A stretch of 64,000 nucleotides of DNA from an uncultured Planctomyces sp. (GCA_937899075.1 CALDJX010000607.1:1-64000), one strand, 5' to 3'. Counted from the stretch's first letter, positions 8,901 through 17,649 are shown. Program-made: numbers and translations. The notes: generated by a model not told the origin, from the letters alone.

Positions 8901-10943
8901 CAGCCGTCCGCTGACCTGAAAAAATCGCGAGACCGCATCGAGAACCTCGCTCTGCAAGGCAAAGAAGCCGAGACGCGGCAACTTGGCTACGCAGCGTTGA
9001 TCCAGACAGACGGCGTCGGCAACGGAGCACTGTTTACCGCTTCGAAGAGTAAAGAGAGTTTGCGAGACCTGCTGGCAGCTGTACCGTCGATCGCTGATGC
9101 GAAGTTGCGAGGCAGCCTCTATCCGGATGTTCGATCGCTGATGTTCGAACTGCCTCCGAACCTGGAAGCTGAGCACGGCGGCAGCGAACTGACGCAAAGC
9201 GGAGTCAAGGTTGACTACTTCTATCCAAGTGCCGCCAACGTCGCGGTGGAAACTCTCGCGAAGATGACTCCGCAGGTGACCGAAATTCGCCCCACGGTCG
9301 ACTTCTGGGTGCCGAAGGGGAAATCCGCCGACAAATTCGCGTTGCAGTTCACCGGTTCAATCGCCATCCCGAAAGCCGGCCAGTACACATTCTTCATTGC
9401 GTCGGACGACGGCTCACGACTTTATCTCGACGGCAAGCTGGTGATTAACAACGACGGCCTGCACGGCATGTCAGAGAAAAACGCCACGGTCAACCTGACG
9501 GCGGGCTCGCACGATTTGATCGTCACCTACTTTGACAATGGCGGTGGCGACGGGCTGAAAGTTGCCTGGTCAGGTCCAAGCCTGAAGAAGCAGGCCATCG
9601 CGGCGGATCGTCTTTCAATCAGCGGCGGATCGGAAACGCTTCACGATGTCGCCATTCGATCGCTGGGATCGATCCCCGGTCACGAAGCCGAAAAGTTTGC
9701 CGACCTGTCGAGTCTCATTCGAGCCGGTCGCAACCGGACATCAGCCATCGACGGCCTAAGGACGATTCCTGAAGAGCACTGGCCCGACCAGGGACTGGGC
9801 GGTCTGGTCGATAATCTTGTCGGTTATCTGAGTGCGATGCCGGCTCGACTACGAACAAGTGGAGCCGCGTTGCACGCCATCGCTCTGACGCGTTCGCTGT
9901 CAAAAAGATTGCCGGAAGCTGCAGCGAAGTCGATCGAAGAACGACTTCAGAATCTCGACGTCCGAGTCATCGCCATCGGCACCGTCGTGGAACGAATGAT
10001 TTACGACAAAGAGAAGATCGTCGTACAGGCCGGCAAGCCAGTCGAGTTCCGATTTACGAACTCAGACAACATGGAACACAACTTTGTGATTGTGCAGCCT
10101 GGTGCTCTTGCGGAAGTCGGCGAAGCCGCTGAGCGAACTGGTCGCGACCCGGACGCCAAGGCTCGTCACTACGTTCCCCATTCCAACAAGATTCTGCTGA
10201 GCAGCCAGAGTCTGGACAAAGGCAAGAGTCAGGCCATCGCCTTTGAGGCTCCAACAACGCCCGGCGTTTATCCGTATGTCTGTACCTATCCAGGGCACTG
10301 GCGGCGAATGTTCGGAGCACTCTACGTTGTCGCCGATCTGGAGCAGTACCAGGCCGATCCCGAAAAGTACCTCGCGGCCAATCCGCTCCCGTTCAAAGAC
10401 GAACTTCTGAAGTACACCACGCGGAATACCGAATGGAAGTTCGAAGACCTGAACGGAGCCGTTGCGGAGATGATGCACGGCCGCTCGTTCGACACGGCGA
10501 AGAATCTGTTCAAGGTCGCGAACTGCGTGGCCTGTCACAAAATGAACGGTGAAGGACTGGAAGTCGGTCCGGACCTGACAAAGATTGATCCAAAGAAATT
10601 TTCGAAAGACCACATTCTGCTGTCGCTGATCGAACCTTCCAAAGAGATCGCCGAGAAGTACCAGTCGAACACGTTCATTCTCGATTCCGGAAAGATCGTG
10701 ACCGGCATGGTTGTCGAAGAAACCGCCACTCAGGTCAGAGTGCTGATTGACCCGCTGGCCAAAGCCGCTCCGACCGTCATTGATAAAGAGTCAATTGACG
10801 AACGCGTGAAGTCTCCGCTGTCTATCATGCCGAAGGGGCTTTTGAGCAAACTGACTGAAGAGGAAATTCTTGACCTCGTCGCTTACATTTTTGCGAAGGG
10901 CGACAAGAAACACATGCTGTTTCACATGCACCATAATCATTGA
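5985..10943 (+). CDS. PVC-type membrane-bound dehydrogenase fused to SGNH, PA14, cupredoxin and cytochrome c domains
   Basis: This 1652-residue exported protein (signal peptide in residues 1-35) has, in order: an SGNH-like domain (about 42-245) whose GDS block reads GNT and whose DxxH block reads NGIH, so it is probably inactive; a sorbosone-dehydrogenase-like propeller of the PVC membrane-bound dehydrogenase type (about 355-700; IFPDDDQDGKADE, DTHHSANAVNIGPDGWMYW); HEAT-like helical repeats (about 720-1050); a PA14 domain (about 1078-1212; SDDGSRLYLDGK); an azurin-like cupredoxin (about 1326-1450) with copper ligands His in MEHNF and Cys, His and Met in CTYPGHWRRM; and a heme-binding cytochrome c (CVACH near 1511). 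It ends in a His/Met-rich tail (HMLFHMHHNH). This layout suggests a periplasmic carbohydrate oxidase passing electrons to copper and heme. Start chosen for the signal peptide; the ribosome binding site is weak. Confidence 0.88.
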   Translation: MMQRPWMIRRFSTCVAMLTLQLAVFATADCLAAKPKLQLDKGNNVAYIGNTLADRMQHHAWLESYIQALFPEHDLTFRNLGYSADEVKRRDRADSFGSPDQWLTKVQADTVFCFFGRNEALSGDAGLEGFKKDLAEMLDGMREQKYNGKSAPNIVVFSPIAHENVESPHLPDGSAQNVNLEKYTAAMQAVCADKGIQFVDIFTPTKSLFANAEKPLTMNGIHLLDHGNKALAEVIVSKLFNKEAPADVAKLREAVLDKNLYWFSRYRVVDEYNVFGGRSRLNWDGVSNADVMGREMEILDVKTANRDKRIWAIAKGGDLEVKDDNLPGEVAVVANQQSKFQKGLGEYLEGTEAISKMTIHKGMQVNLFATEQDFPRLVNPVQMAVDTDSRVWVSVWPSYPHWNPVEPRRDALLIFPDDDQDGKADECIVFADELNSVTGFEFWGGGVLVAAPPEIWFLKDTDGDDKADVKLRVLQGVSSADTHHSANAVNIGPDGWMYWSRGIFNVANFETPTTTFRSGASGVHRFNPRTFEFEFHFPIGPNPHGDVIDQWGYQFASDGTSGTGSYVNIGKGIGNKKWYEKRVRPVPATGLLSSGHFPPELEGNFLICNAIGVLGVLQHEVKYNGADITAEEVEPILISTDPNFRPSDIEIGGDGALYVADWHNALIGHMQHNMRDPNRDHEHGRIYRVTYEGRDLVTPAKMKGKPIAEVCRNFFSTTDSTRYRARLELSGRDRDEIAREVGGFAETLNPKNASADRDEAQALLECLWVFEEQRLQNVDLVGKVFQADEPRVRAAAVRTLGHFGEINPKIIGWQPILAAASRDASALVRAEALKAAVAFEGLSAAEVIFEVATRPTDPELDTVLAYAKGKISADALVRDAIASGKPLSKAAMAYSLLNASVTDLLKLERSEAVYEAILSRQLVPASALRDSLNGLAGFRKVKPLSLLLKLIEGRDSAGQVAGFDGLLQLLVEQPSADLKKSRDRIENLALQGKEAETRQLGYAALIQTDGVGNGALFTASKSKESLRDLLAAVPSIADAKLRGSLYPDVRSLMFELPPNLEAEHGGSELTQSGVKVDYFYPSAANVAVETLAKMTPQVTEIRPTVDFWVPKGKSADKFALQFTGSIAIPKAGQYTFFIASDDGSRLYLDGKLVINNDGLHGMSEKNATVNLTAGSHDLIVTYFDNGGGDGLKVAWSGPSLKKQAIAADRLSISGGSETLHDVAIRSLGSIPGHEAEKFADLSSLIRAGRNRTSAIDGLRTIPEEHWPDQGLGGLVDNLVGYLSAMPARLRTSGAALHAIALTRSLSKRLPEAAAKSIEERLQNLDVRVIAIGTVVERMIYDKEKIVVQAGKPVEFRFTNSDNMEHNFVIVQPGALAEVGEAAERTGRDPDAKARHYVPHSNKILLSSQSLDKGKSQAIAFEAPTTPGVYPYVCTYPGHWRRMFGALYVVADLEQYQADPEKYLAANPLPFKDELLKYTTRNTEWKFEDLNGAVAEMMHGRSFDTAKNLFKVANCVACHKMNGEGLEVGPDLTKIDPKKFSKDHILLSLIEPSKEIAEKYQSNTFILDSGKIVTGMVVEETATQVRVLIDPLAKAAPTVIDKESIDERVKSPLSIMPKGLLSKLTEEEILDLVAYIFAKGDKKHMLFHMHHNH

Positions 10944-10944
10944 C

Positions 10945-11029
10945 CAAACGGTGCCGTCGTCGACGCAGGGTGCGTCTTGACGGACCGTTTGAAAACGAAT
11001 CGGAAACTTGAGGTGCGTCGAGACGCACC
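10945..11029. repeat. Two adjacent stem-loops in the gap before the ThuA-like gene
   Basis: CAAACGGT at 10945 pairs with ACCGTTTG ending at 10991, with CCGTC/GACGG and GACGC/GCGTC pairing inside. A second perfect hairpin at 11012-11029 is GGTGCGTC, a 2-base loop and GACGCACC. The word GGGTGCGT also builds the repeat at 30036-30119. There is no T-tract; the first stem may stop or process the upstream transcript. Confidence 0.65.
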
Positions 11030-11044
11030 CTACGGAGTATCACC

Positions 11045-12085
11045 ATGAGAAAGTTGTTTGGATTTTTTGTATTGGCCCTCGGCCTGTCCGCCGCTGCCGG
11101 AAATGTCGCACGTGCGGAGAGCCTGGTTTATGAAGGCAAGGACGGACCCGGCAAAGGTAAGAAAGTCGTCCTGATCAGCGGCGATGAGGAATACCGCTCG
11201 GAAGAAGCTTTGCCGATGCTGGGGAAAATTCTCAGCCAGCGACACGGCTTTACCTGTACCGTGCTGTTTCCGATCGACCCGGAAAACGGATACATCGACC
11301 CCAACAATCAGAAGAACATTCCGGGATTGGACGCGCTGAACGATGCCGACCTGATGATCGTGGCGACTCGATTTCGCACACCTTCTGAAGAATCGATGAA
11401 ACCGTTCGACGCGTACCTGGCCGCCGGCAAACCAGTCATCGGTCTACGAACGGCGACGCACGCCTTCCAGGGAAAGTGGAGCTTCTTCGGTCTGCAGATT
11501 CTCGGCGAGAAGTGGGTCGCCCATCACGGCGGTCACAAACGTGAAGGCTGCCGTGGAGTCATCGAAGAGGCCAACGCCGAACACCCGGTGCTTAACAGCG
11601 TCAAAGACGTGTTCGCGCCGTCGGACGTCTACACCGTCAGGAACCTGGATGAGAATAAGGCAACTGTTCTGCTTCGAGGAGCTGTTACTGCAACGCTCGA
11701 CCCCGCTTCAAAAGCCATCGACGGACCGAAGAATAATCCGCTGCAGGCTCTGGCCTGGCTGCGTGAATACACCGCACCCAGCGGAGCCAAAGGTCACGCC
11801 TTCTGCACGACGATGGGTGCTTCGGTCGACCTGGTGAGTCACGACGCGCGGCGGCTGGTCGTTAACGCGGCGTACCATCTGACCGGTTTGGAAGTTCCGA
11901 AGGCCGCCAACGTCGATTTTGTCGACCCGTTCTACCCGAGCTTCTACGGGTTTATCAAGGACAAGGAATTCTGGTCAGGACGTAACCTGAAACCGCAGGA
12001 CTTCGCACTCGGCAAGTCGCCTCTCGCAAAAGATCCGGCCGGCACTCCGAACTGGCCGTTCCGTAAGATGGGTCCAGCGAGATAG
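11045..12085 (+). CDS. Exported ThuA-like domain protein
   Basis: The 346-residue protein starts with a signal peptide (RKLFGFFVLALGLSAAAGNVARA). The core has the ThuA / glutamine-amidotransferase-like alpha/beta fold: KKVVLISGDEEYRSEEALPML, then DALNDADLMIVATRFRTP and GKPVIGLRTATHAFQ, with WVAHHGGHKREG. Family members include ThuA of trehalose utilisation; the biochemical role in planctomycetes is not settled, though such genes often sit beside PVC dehydrogenase or cytochrome genes involved in sugar oxidation, as here. GGAG lies about 9 bases before the ATG. It is 101 bases downstream of the large redox fusion, in the same direction, with two hairpins in between. Confidence 0.85.
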   Translation: MRKLFGFFVLALGLSAAAGNVARAESLVYEGKDGPGKGKKVVLISGDEEYRSEEALPMLGKILSQRHGFTCTVLFPIDPENGYIDPNNQKNIPGLDALNDADLMIVATRFRTPSEESMKPFDAYLAAGKPVIGLRTATHAFQGKWSFFGLQILGEKWVAHHGGHKREGCRGVIEEANAEHPVLNSVKDVFAPSDVYTVRNLDENKATVLLRGAVTATLDPASKAIDGPKNNPLQALAWLREYTAPSGAKGHAFCTTMGASVDLVSHDARRLVVNAAYHLTGLEVPKAANVDFVDPFYPSFYGFIKDKEFWSGRNLKPQDFALGKSPLAKDPAGTPNWPFRKMGPAR

Positions 12086-12128
12086 TTTTGTTTTTGCAAA
12101 GTCGTCGTGTGATGCAAGCATGTTGAAA

Positions 12129-12203
12129 GGCGAGCGGTAGCCGTCAGGCTACTGGCAATTTTTCGGTGATTGGTCCGCCAGTGGACTGACGTCCGCCGCT
12201 CGC
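12129..12203. repeat. Imperfect inverted repeat, GGCGAGCGG family
   Basis: The left arm starts GGCGAGCGGTAGCCGTCAG and the right arm, read on the other strand, starts GGCGAGCGGCGGACGTCAG. About 23 of 28 positions pair around an AT-rich loop. It lies between the ThuA-like gene and the next + strand gene, ending 22 bases before its start codon. Confidence 0.7.
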
Positions 12204-12225
12204 CTGAATGTTTCGAAGTATTGCT

Positions 12226-12618
12226 ATGAGCAAACCCGAATCCGACAACCCATCGCGAGCTTCAGTACGCGAACTCGGCAAAGTCACCGTGTTCTACGTG
12301 CCGTCGCATAAGCTCGATCATCCCAAGCACGCTCGCGATTCACTGACCGCTCGGCAGGACATCCACGAGTTCCTGATGAGCCGGTACAAAGCTTACACGC
12401 AAACGCCGACTCCTGTTCGAGGCTACTGGGCCGCTCCCGACGGAGAAGTCTTTCACGACGTCATGGAGCGATTCGAGGTCTCTTTCGGCAGCGAATCCGA
12501 ATTCGATCTTCTGATCGAATTCCTCGCCGAACTCTGCGACCGGCTGAAAGAACAAGCCATCTACGTCACGCGTGGTGATCGCAGCTTTCTTGTTCAGAGG
12601 CCCACCGAAAAATCGTAA
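12226..12618 (+). CDS. Hypothetical protein (130 residues)
   Basis: I do not recognise the family. The protein has no signal peptide or membrane segment. It is rich in charged residues and predicted mostly helical in its second half, ending YVTRGDRSFLVQRPTEKS. Two Met starts are possible (12208 and 12226); SKPESDN from 12226 looks more natural, though neither has a strong ribosome binding site and the inverted repeat abuts the 12208 start. Third-base choice is like neighbouring genes, supporting it as real. Its stop is only 7 bases from the polA stop on the opposite strand. Confidence 0.7.
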   Translation: MSKPESDNPSRASVRELGKVTVFYVPSHKLDHPKHARDSLTARQDIHEFLMSRYKAYTQTPTPVRGYWAAPDGEVFHDVMERFEVSFGSESEFDLLIEFLAELCDRLKEQAIYVTRGDRSFLVQRPTEKS

Positions 12619-12625
12619 CATCCAG

Positions 12626-15343
12626 TCACGACTTCGCGTCGAGCCAGTTGTCGCTGATGGCGATGTCGACGGTCAGCGGGACGTCGAGGGTGAAGGCTGT
12701 TTCCATGCCGGTTTTCACGAGCTGCTTCAGAGACTCGGCTTCGGAGGCGGGAGTTTCGAAGACCAGTTCGTCGTGAATCTGCAGCAGCATGTTGGCTGGA
12801 TGGTTCGCCACCTTGAGTGTGCGATGAATGTTGATCATCGCAGTTTTGATCAGGTCGGCGGCGGAACCCTGGATCACCGTGTTAACGGCGGTGCGTTCGG
12901 GCATGTTGAGTTGCCCTTTGCGCGTTGAGCGAATTCCAGTGATGGCTCGCCGGCGGCCGAGAATCGTTTTGGCGAAGCCAGTCTCTTTGCATTCGTCGAG
13001 CGTTGCCTCCATAAAGGCAGCGACACCGCTGTACCGTTCGAAGTAGCTGTCGATAAACGCGGTCGCTTCTTCGCGGCTGATGCCGAGCGCCGCCGAAAGG
13101 CCGAACGAACTTTGGCCGTAAATCACTCCAAAGTTCACGCCCTTCGCCATGCGTCGCTGGTTGGAATCCACGTCTTCCGGGGCGACACCGAACACTTCGG
13201 CCGCGACGGCCCGATGAATGTCGATGCCGTCCGCAAAGGCTTTCTGCATGGCGACGTCGCCGCTGAAGTGAGCGAGAACTCGCAGTTCGATCTGTGAATA
13301 GTCTGCACAGACGAGCTTCCAGCCTGCTTCTCCCGGGATGAAAGCTCGGCGAATTCGCTCGCCTTCGGGTGTTCGAATCGGGATGTTCTGCAGGTTCGGA
13401 TTGCTGGAGCTGAGTCGGCCCGTCGCTGCGACAACCTGATTGAACGATGCGTGGATTCGTCCCGTGTCGGGGTTAATCAACTTTGGCAGGGCATCCAGGT
13501 ACGTGCCCTTCAGTTTGACGAGGTGCCGGTTCTCGATGATCTTCTTCGGAAGCTCGTGCATCTCGGCGAGCTGTTCGAGAACTTCCTGGTCGGTACTCGC
13601 GCCGGTTTTTGTTTTCTTCAGAACTGGCAGGCCGAGTTTGTCGAACAGGATCGCGCTGAGTTGCTTGGGCGAATCGACGTTGAACTCCTCATCGGCCAGT
13701 TCGTGAATTTCGTTGATCAACTCGGCGATGCGAGCACTGACTTCTGCGTTCTGTCGACCGAGTTCTTCGGCATCGACTTTGATGCCCGTGTATTCAAGAT
13801 CGGCCAACACGGAAATCAGCGGCCGTTCGACGTCGTAATAAAGATTCCACAGTTCGTTCTTCTTCAGCTCCTCTCGCATCTTCGCACCGGTGCGGAGCAT
13901 CAGGCACGCTTCTTCGGCGGAGTGCTGCGCCAGATGTTCGGTCTTGAAGCCGTCCGCGTTTTCGTTTTTTGACGAGAGACGGGAGAGAGATTCGACTGGC
14001 AACCCGAAGTATCGTTCGACAAGTTGCGACAGCCCGTGGCTTCTTGATCCGGAGTAGAGGAGGTAGTTACCAACCATCGTGTCCAAACCAGGTTCGACGT
14101 CGGCAAGCGTGGTGTTTGAGTCAGATGATTCAGCGGCTCGGCGAAGTGCGAGCAGCGTTCCTTTGATGTCGTGCCCGGAGACTGACGTGCCGTCAGAGGT
14201 CAGCACCGGTGCCAGCACATTCCAGACAGTCGCGGCGTCCAACGGCTGTGCGGACACCAGTTCGTGAAGCGGGACAAAGCTTGCGCCACGTTCGTCCGTT
14301 GCGATGGTCAGTGAAAGTACTGTTGAGCAAAACGGATCGAGCCCGTCGAATTCGGGGCGGATGGTGACCGACTCAGCCGAGGCGATCTGTTGAGCAAGCT
14401 TTGTTAGTCCTTCCTCGTCGCTGATTGTGTCGACAGTTGGCTCGCCATCGGCAAATAGCGGATCGGGTTCGACGATCGAGCCTTCAGGAACGAACTGGCG
14501 AATCTCATCGATGAACCTGCGGAAGCCGCATTCTCGAAACAGCTCGGTCAGTCTTTCACCGTTCACCTGGCCGGACACTGCCTTGTCCCAGTCGAGCTCG
14601 AATTCGAGTTGCGTGTTTAACTCGACAAGTTGGCGGCTGACGCGTGCCTGGTCGGCGTAGGTTTTGAGGTTTTCCTGCAACTTCTTGCCCGGCGCTTTGT
14701 CGGCGTTCGCCAGTACGTCTTCGAGCGTTCCGAACTGGTTGAGTAGCGCGCTGGCTTTCTTGGGGCCGACGAGCGGGACACCGGGAACGTTGTCGACCTT
14801 GTCACCGACGAGTGCCTGAAAGTCGACCACCTGATTCGCACTGACACCCCAGTCCGCGATCAGGTCGGGCTCGTCCATGAACTTGTCCTTGCGGACGTTG
14901 TACAGTCGGACCAGCGGGCTGATGAGTTGTCGAGCGTCTTTGTCGCTGGTGACGATGTTGGCCTGAATGCCTGCCGCTTCGGATCGGCGAGCGAGCGTCG
15001 CCAGAATGTCGTCGGCTTCCCAGCCTTCGATACCGATGACGGGAATGCCGAATCCCTTGATGACTTCGACGATGAGCGGAATCTGCGGACGCAGCTCGTC
15101 GGGCATCTCGTCCCGATTGGCTTTGTACTCCTGATAAATGTCTTCGCGGACGCCTCGACCGGGCAAATCCATCGCGCAGATCATGTAGTCCGGTTTGCGC
15201 AGCCGGAGAATCGTCAGCAGATCCCGCGTAAACCCGAACACCGCATTAGTCGGTTGACCAGACGTTCCCGTCATCGGCGGGATGGCGTGAAAGACCTGAA
15301 AGACCAGCGAGAAAACATCAATGGCGTAGAGGGTTTTGCTCAT
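12626..15343 (-). CDS. polA: DNA polymerase I, with a degenerate 3'-5' exonuclease domain
   Basis: The 905-residue protein has an N-terminal 5' nuclease domain (about 1-290; YQEYKANRDEMP, GWEADDILATLA, TSDKD), a central exonuclease-fold domain (about 300-500) and the family A polymerase domain (about 520-905) with motif A DYSQIELRVLAHFSGD, motif B RRMAKGVNFGVIYG and motif C QIHDELVFE. In the central domain the DTE metal motif reads RPE at 329-331, the Asp after NLKY is Thr, and the Tyr and Asp of the third motif read His and Glu, so proofreading is probably lost. Pol I fills gaps and removes RNA primers. The ATG at 15343 (SKTLYAIDVF) is set by homology; the 77-residue upstream extension is not family-like. 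Confidence 0.95.
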   Translation of the reverse strand: MSKTLYAIDVFSLVFQVFHAIPPMTGTSGQPTNAVFGFTRDLLTILRLRKPDYMICAMDLPGRGVREDIYQEYKANRDEMPDELRPQIPLIVEVIKGFGIPVIGIEGWEADDILATLARRSEAAGIQANIVTSDKDARQLISPLVRLYNVRKDKFMDEPDLIADWGVSANQVVDFQALVGDKVDNVPGVPLVGPKKASALLNQFGTLEDVLANADKAPGKKLQENLKTYADQARVSRQLVELNTQLEFELDWDKAVSGQVNGERLTELFRECGFRRFIDEIRQFVPEGSIVEPDPLFADGEPTVDTISDEEGLTKLAQQIASAESVTIRPEFDGLDPFCSTVLSLTIATDERGASFVPLHELVSAQPLDAATVWNVLAPVLTSDGTSVSGHDIKGTLLALRRAAESSDSNTTLADVEPGLDTMVGNYLLYSGSRSHGLSQLVERYFGLPVESLSRLSSKNENADGFKTEHLAQHSAEEACLMLRTGAKMREELKKNELWNLYYDVERPLISVLADLEYTGIKVDAEELGRQNAEVSARIAELINEIHELADEEFNVDSPKQLSAILFDKLGLPVLKKTKTGASTDQEVLEQLAEMHELPKKIIENRHLVKLKGTYLDALPKLINPDTGRIHASFNQVVAATGRLSSSNPNLQNIPIRTPEGERIRRAFIPGEAGWKLVCADYSQIELRVLAHFSGDVAMQKAFADGIDIHRAVAAEVFGVAPEDVDSNQRRMAKGVNFGVIYGQSSFGLSAALGISREEATAFIDSYFERYSGVAAFMEATLDECKETGFAKTILGRRRAITGIRSTRKGQLNMPERTAVNTVIQGSAADLIKTAMINIHRTLKVANHPANMLLQIHDELVFETPASEAESLKQLVKTGMETAFTLDVPLTVDIAISDNWLDAKS

Positions 15344-15962
15344 CGAATTGCGATACTGCCGTCGAAAGAGTGGCGGGGCGAGGTCTGTGCTCAGCCTGTG
15401 GCTGTTCATTTTCGGGGCGTCGAAAACGTCGAACGGACGCGAAGGCCGACTCGTCTCGACGATAAACACATCCGCGTCCGATGCGCGGAGCATAACTGTC
15501 CGACTTTCAGAAAACTGCGCAGTGGGACATCGATCGCAGAAAGCACTGACAGAGTCATTGGCACACTTTTTCAACAGCGTGCTGGGCGTTTGAATCGGTA
15601 CAACTCTGCTGAGCTGGTCTCGTTGGCGTCTTCCTTCTCAACTGATTCATCTGACTATTCATCACAACCACGCCGTTACGACGGTTCCGCCTTGAATGCT
15701 CCCACCCTTGTGGGCGTTACACTTTACTAATCCACTAGATCTTTCTTGACTCGAACCGGGCCAGTCATAGACTTGTGAACTTGTTGGTCCGGCGTACTTT
15801 GCACACGCAAATGCGGACACTCGACGAGGGCACTTCCACCTTCATTTCTCCACAGTACGCGACTCCTCTGTCCGCTGAGCGGAATCGTCCCGCTTCAATT
15901 CCGGATCTGATTCTTCGATAACAAACGTCGAACGGTCTGAGTTTGATTTCAAAGGTGCTGGT
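15344..15962. other. Divergent intergenic region of 619 bases
   Basis: It separates the polA start (-) from the coiled-coil protein gene (+). ORFs crossing it are continuations of polA shadow frames. Near 15702-15715 CCCAC/GTGGG forms a small hairpin. Apart from the promoter candidate at 15746-15773 I see nothing I can name. Confidence 0.4.
15746..15773 (+). promoter_or_regulatory. Candidate promoter for the coiled-coil protein gene
   Basis: TTGACT (15746-15751) and TAGACT (15768-15773) are separated by 16 bases. It would give a leader of about 180 bases before the ATG at 15963. Consensus match only. Confidence 0.35.
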
Positions 15963-17543
15963 ATGGCTGCTTCAAACAAATCTGTCGGCTTGCAGATCAC
16001 GCTCGCGATTTTCGCAATGCTGGCGGTCATCGGCTGGGTCGCCTTCTACATGCAGTTTCGAGAACTGGCCGACAACAACGCTCGATTCGCAAAAGCAACC
16101 GCGGACAAACAGGTCGCTGACAAATCAGCCAGCAACTTCCTGGATCAGATCAACTATTTCAAAACAGCCGCCGGGTACAACCAACCCGACGTTGGCGACC
16201 CTGATCAGAATGCTGCAAACACAGTCCTGGGCGCCATCAAGGTTGATCTCGGAAAAGTAAATGGTGCCCACGGGCCACTAACCACGGACACGCTGGCCGC
16301 AGCGATCGAGTTCCTCTCGCAGCGGGTGACTGACCTGACCAGCCAGGAGGCGCAGCTACAGACTCAGATCGCCACTCGGAACACCGAACTGGCTGCGTTG
16401 CGAGGTCAGTATCAACAGCAAGTTGATCAGCACCAGGGTGCCCGACGCTCCGCCGAGACCGACCTCGCCAACCTGCGCGACACAACTAAAGAACAACTCG
16501 ACGCTCGCCAGCAACAGATTGAAGACCTGCGGCGTCAGTACAGCGATATACAGATCGAATTCGACGAAGCCACAGCAACCTGGACCGCCGAACGGAAGAA
16601 GTACGTTGCTGACGAGGAACAACTTGTTATCCAGGTCGATGACCTTCGTAAGAAATTGAAGGATGCGACACGAGTCAGCTTTGAGCGTCCAGACGGTCTG
16701 GTTCGATGGGTCGATAACACCGCTGGTCTGGTCTGGATCAACGTCGGTTCGCAGGACCGTCTGCGGTTACGAACAACGTTCTCGGTTTACCGAAAAGCTC
16801 ACCATGGTGTTGCTCGTGGTGCGGAAGACATCAAGGGGCAGATCGAGGTCACTCGAATCATCGATAACCACACCGCCGAAGCTCGGATTCTGGATCACGA
16901 CATTTACGATCCAATCTCCAGAAACGATCCGGTTTACACGCCGCTCTGGAGTCCTGGACGGACAGAATCGTTTGCGGTCATTGGCATCGTTGACCTCGAT
17001 CAGGACGGCGTACCTGACCGGGACCAGTTCCACGACATTGTGGCCGATGCCGGAGCGAGACTGAATCACGAAGTCCTGGATGACGGTACTCGCATTCGCT
17101 ATGAAGGATTCCCAGACAAATTCATCAACTGGACCGAAGGTGGTCCGACGCTGGATTCTGATACGAAGTATCTGATCCTTGCCGACATTCCCGATCCGGC
17201 ACTCGCGCTTCGTGAAGAGGACAAGACAATTCGCGAAACCATTTCTGCACACTTGCTCGCCATGCAGAATGAGGCACGCCTTAAGGGAATTGAAGAAATC
17301 CGTTTGAGCGACTTTCTTGAGCACATCGGGTTTCGACCTCAACGTCGACTCTACGTTCCAGGTCTTGTCGATCGCCCGTTCAACTTAAAGGCTGGAGCGG
17401 CAAGCGTCGGCACGAACGAAGTTGTTGGCGATCGTTCAGCATCCGGTGCTGTTTCTGGAGTCTACGGGCGAAGTAAGAAACTGAAACCACAATCGTCTGC
17501 TGGTCAGACGTCGAACCTCTACCGAGGCGGTTCCGCCAACTGA
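15963..17543 (+). CDS. Membrane-anchored coiled-coil protein of unknown function
   Basis: The 526-residue protein has one N-terminal membrane segment (LQITLAIFAMLAVIGWVAFY, about 9-28), then a long coiled-coil stretch (about 110-235) rich in Gln, Arg, Glu and Ala. From about 240 a compact beta-rich domain follows (VRWVDNTAGLVWINVGSQDRL, then VTRIIDNHTAEARILD), which resembles the small beta-barrel of proteins that sit outside the membrane. The last 60 residues are Gly/Ser/Ala-rich and likely disordered. I do not recognise a named family. AAAGGTG precedes the ATG by a few bases. A strong terminator follows the stop, so it is probably monocistronic. A scaffold or envelope role is inference only. 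Confidence 0.8.
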   Translation: MAASNKSVGLQITLAIFAMLAVIGWVAFYMQFRELADNNARFAKATADKQVADKSASNFLDQINYFKTAAGYNQPDVGDPDQNAANTVLGAIKVDLGKVNGAHGPLTTDTLAAAIEFLSQRVTDLTSQEAQLQTQIATRNTELAALRGQYQQQVDQHQGARRSAETDLANLRDTTKEQLDARQQQIEDLRRQYSDIQIEFDEATATWTAERKKYVADEEQLVIQVDDLRKKLKDATRVSFERPDGLVRWVDNTAGLVWINVGSQDRLRLRTTFSVYRKAHHGVARGAEDIKGQIEVTRIIDNHTAEARILDHDIYDPISRNDPVYTPLWSPGRTESFAVIGIVDLDQDGVPDRDQFHDIVADAGARLNHEVLDDGTRIRYEGFPDKFINWTEGGPTLDSDTKYLILADIPDPALALREEDKTIRETISAHLLAMQNEARLKGIEEIRLSDFLEHIGFRPQRRLYVPGLVDRPFNLKAGAASVGTNEVVGDRSASGAVSGVYGRSKKLKPQSSAGQTSNLYRGGSAN

Positions 17544-17592
17544 TTCGCCAGGTCGTCCGTCGGCTTCGCCTGACAACGAATGTCAAACTCAA

Positions 17593-17628
17593 TCACCCGG
17601 CTGCATTTTGCAGTCGGGTGATTTTTTT
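17593..17628 (+). terminator. Rho-independent terminator
   Basis: A 12-base-pair stem (TCACCCGGCTGC, 17593-17604, with its partner at 17610-17621 containing one G-U pair) has a 5-base loop and is followed by seven T. It ends the coiled-coil gene transcript. It is the clearest intrinsic terminator in the window. Confidence 0.9.
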
Positions 17629-17649
17629 GTTCGTAAAGCGTCAACGCTG

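Noticed and set aside
14927..15730. 267-residue + strand ORF across the polA 5' end
   Set aside because: Mostly antisense to the 5' nuclease domain of polA; low-quality sequence in the intergenic part.
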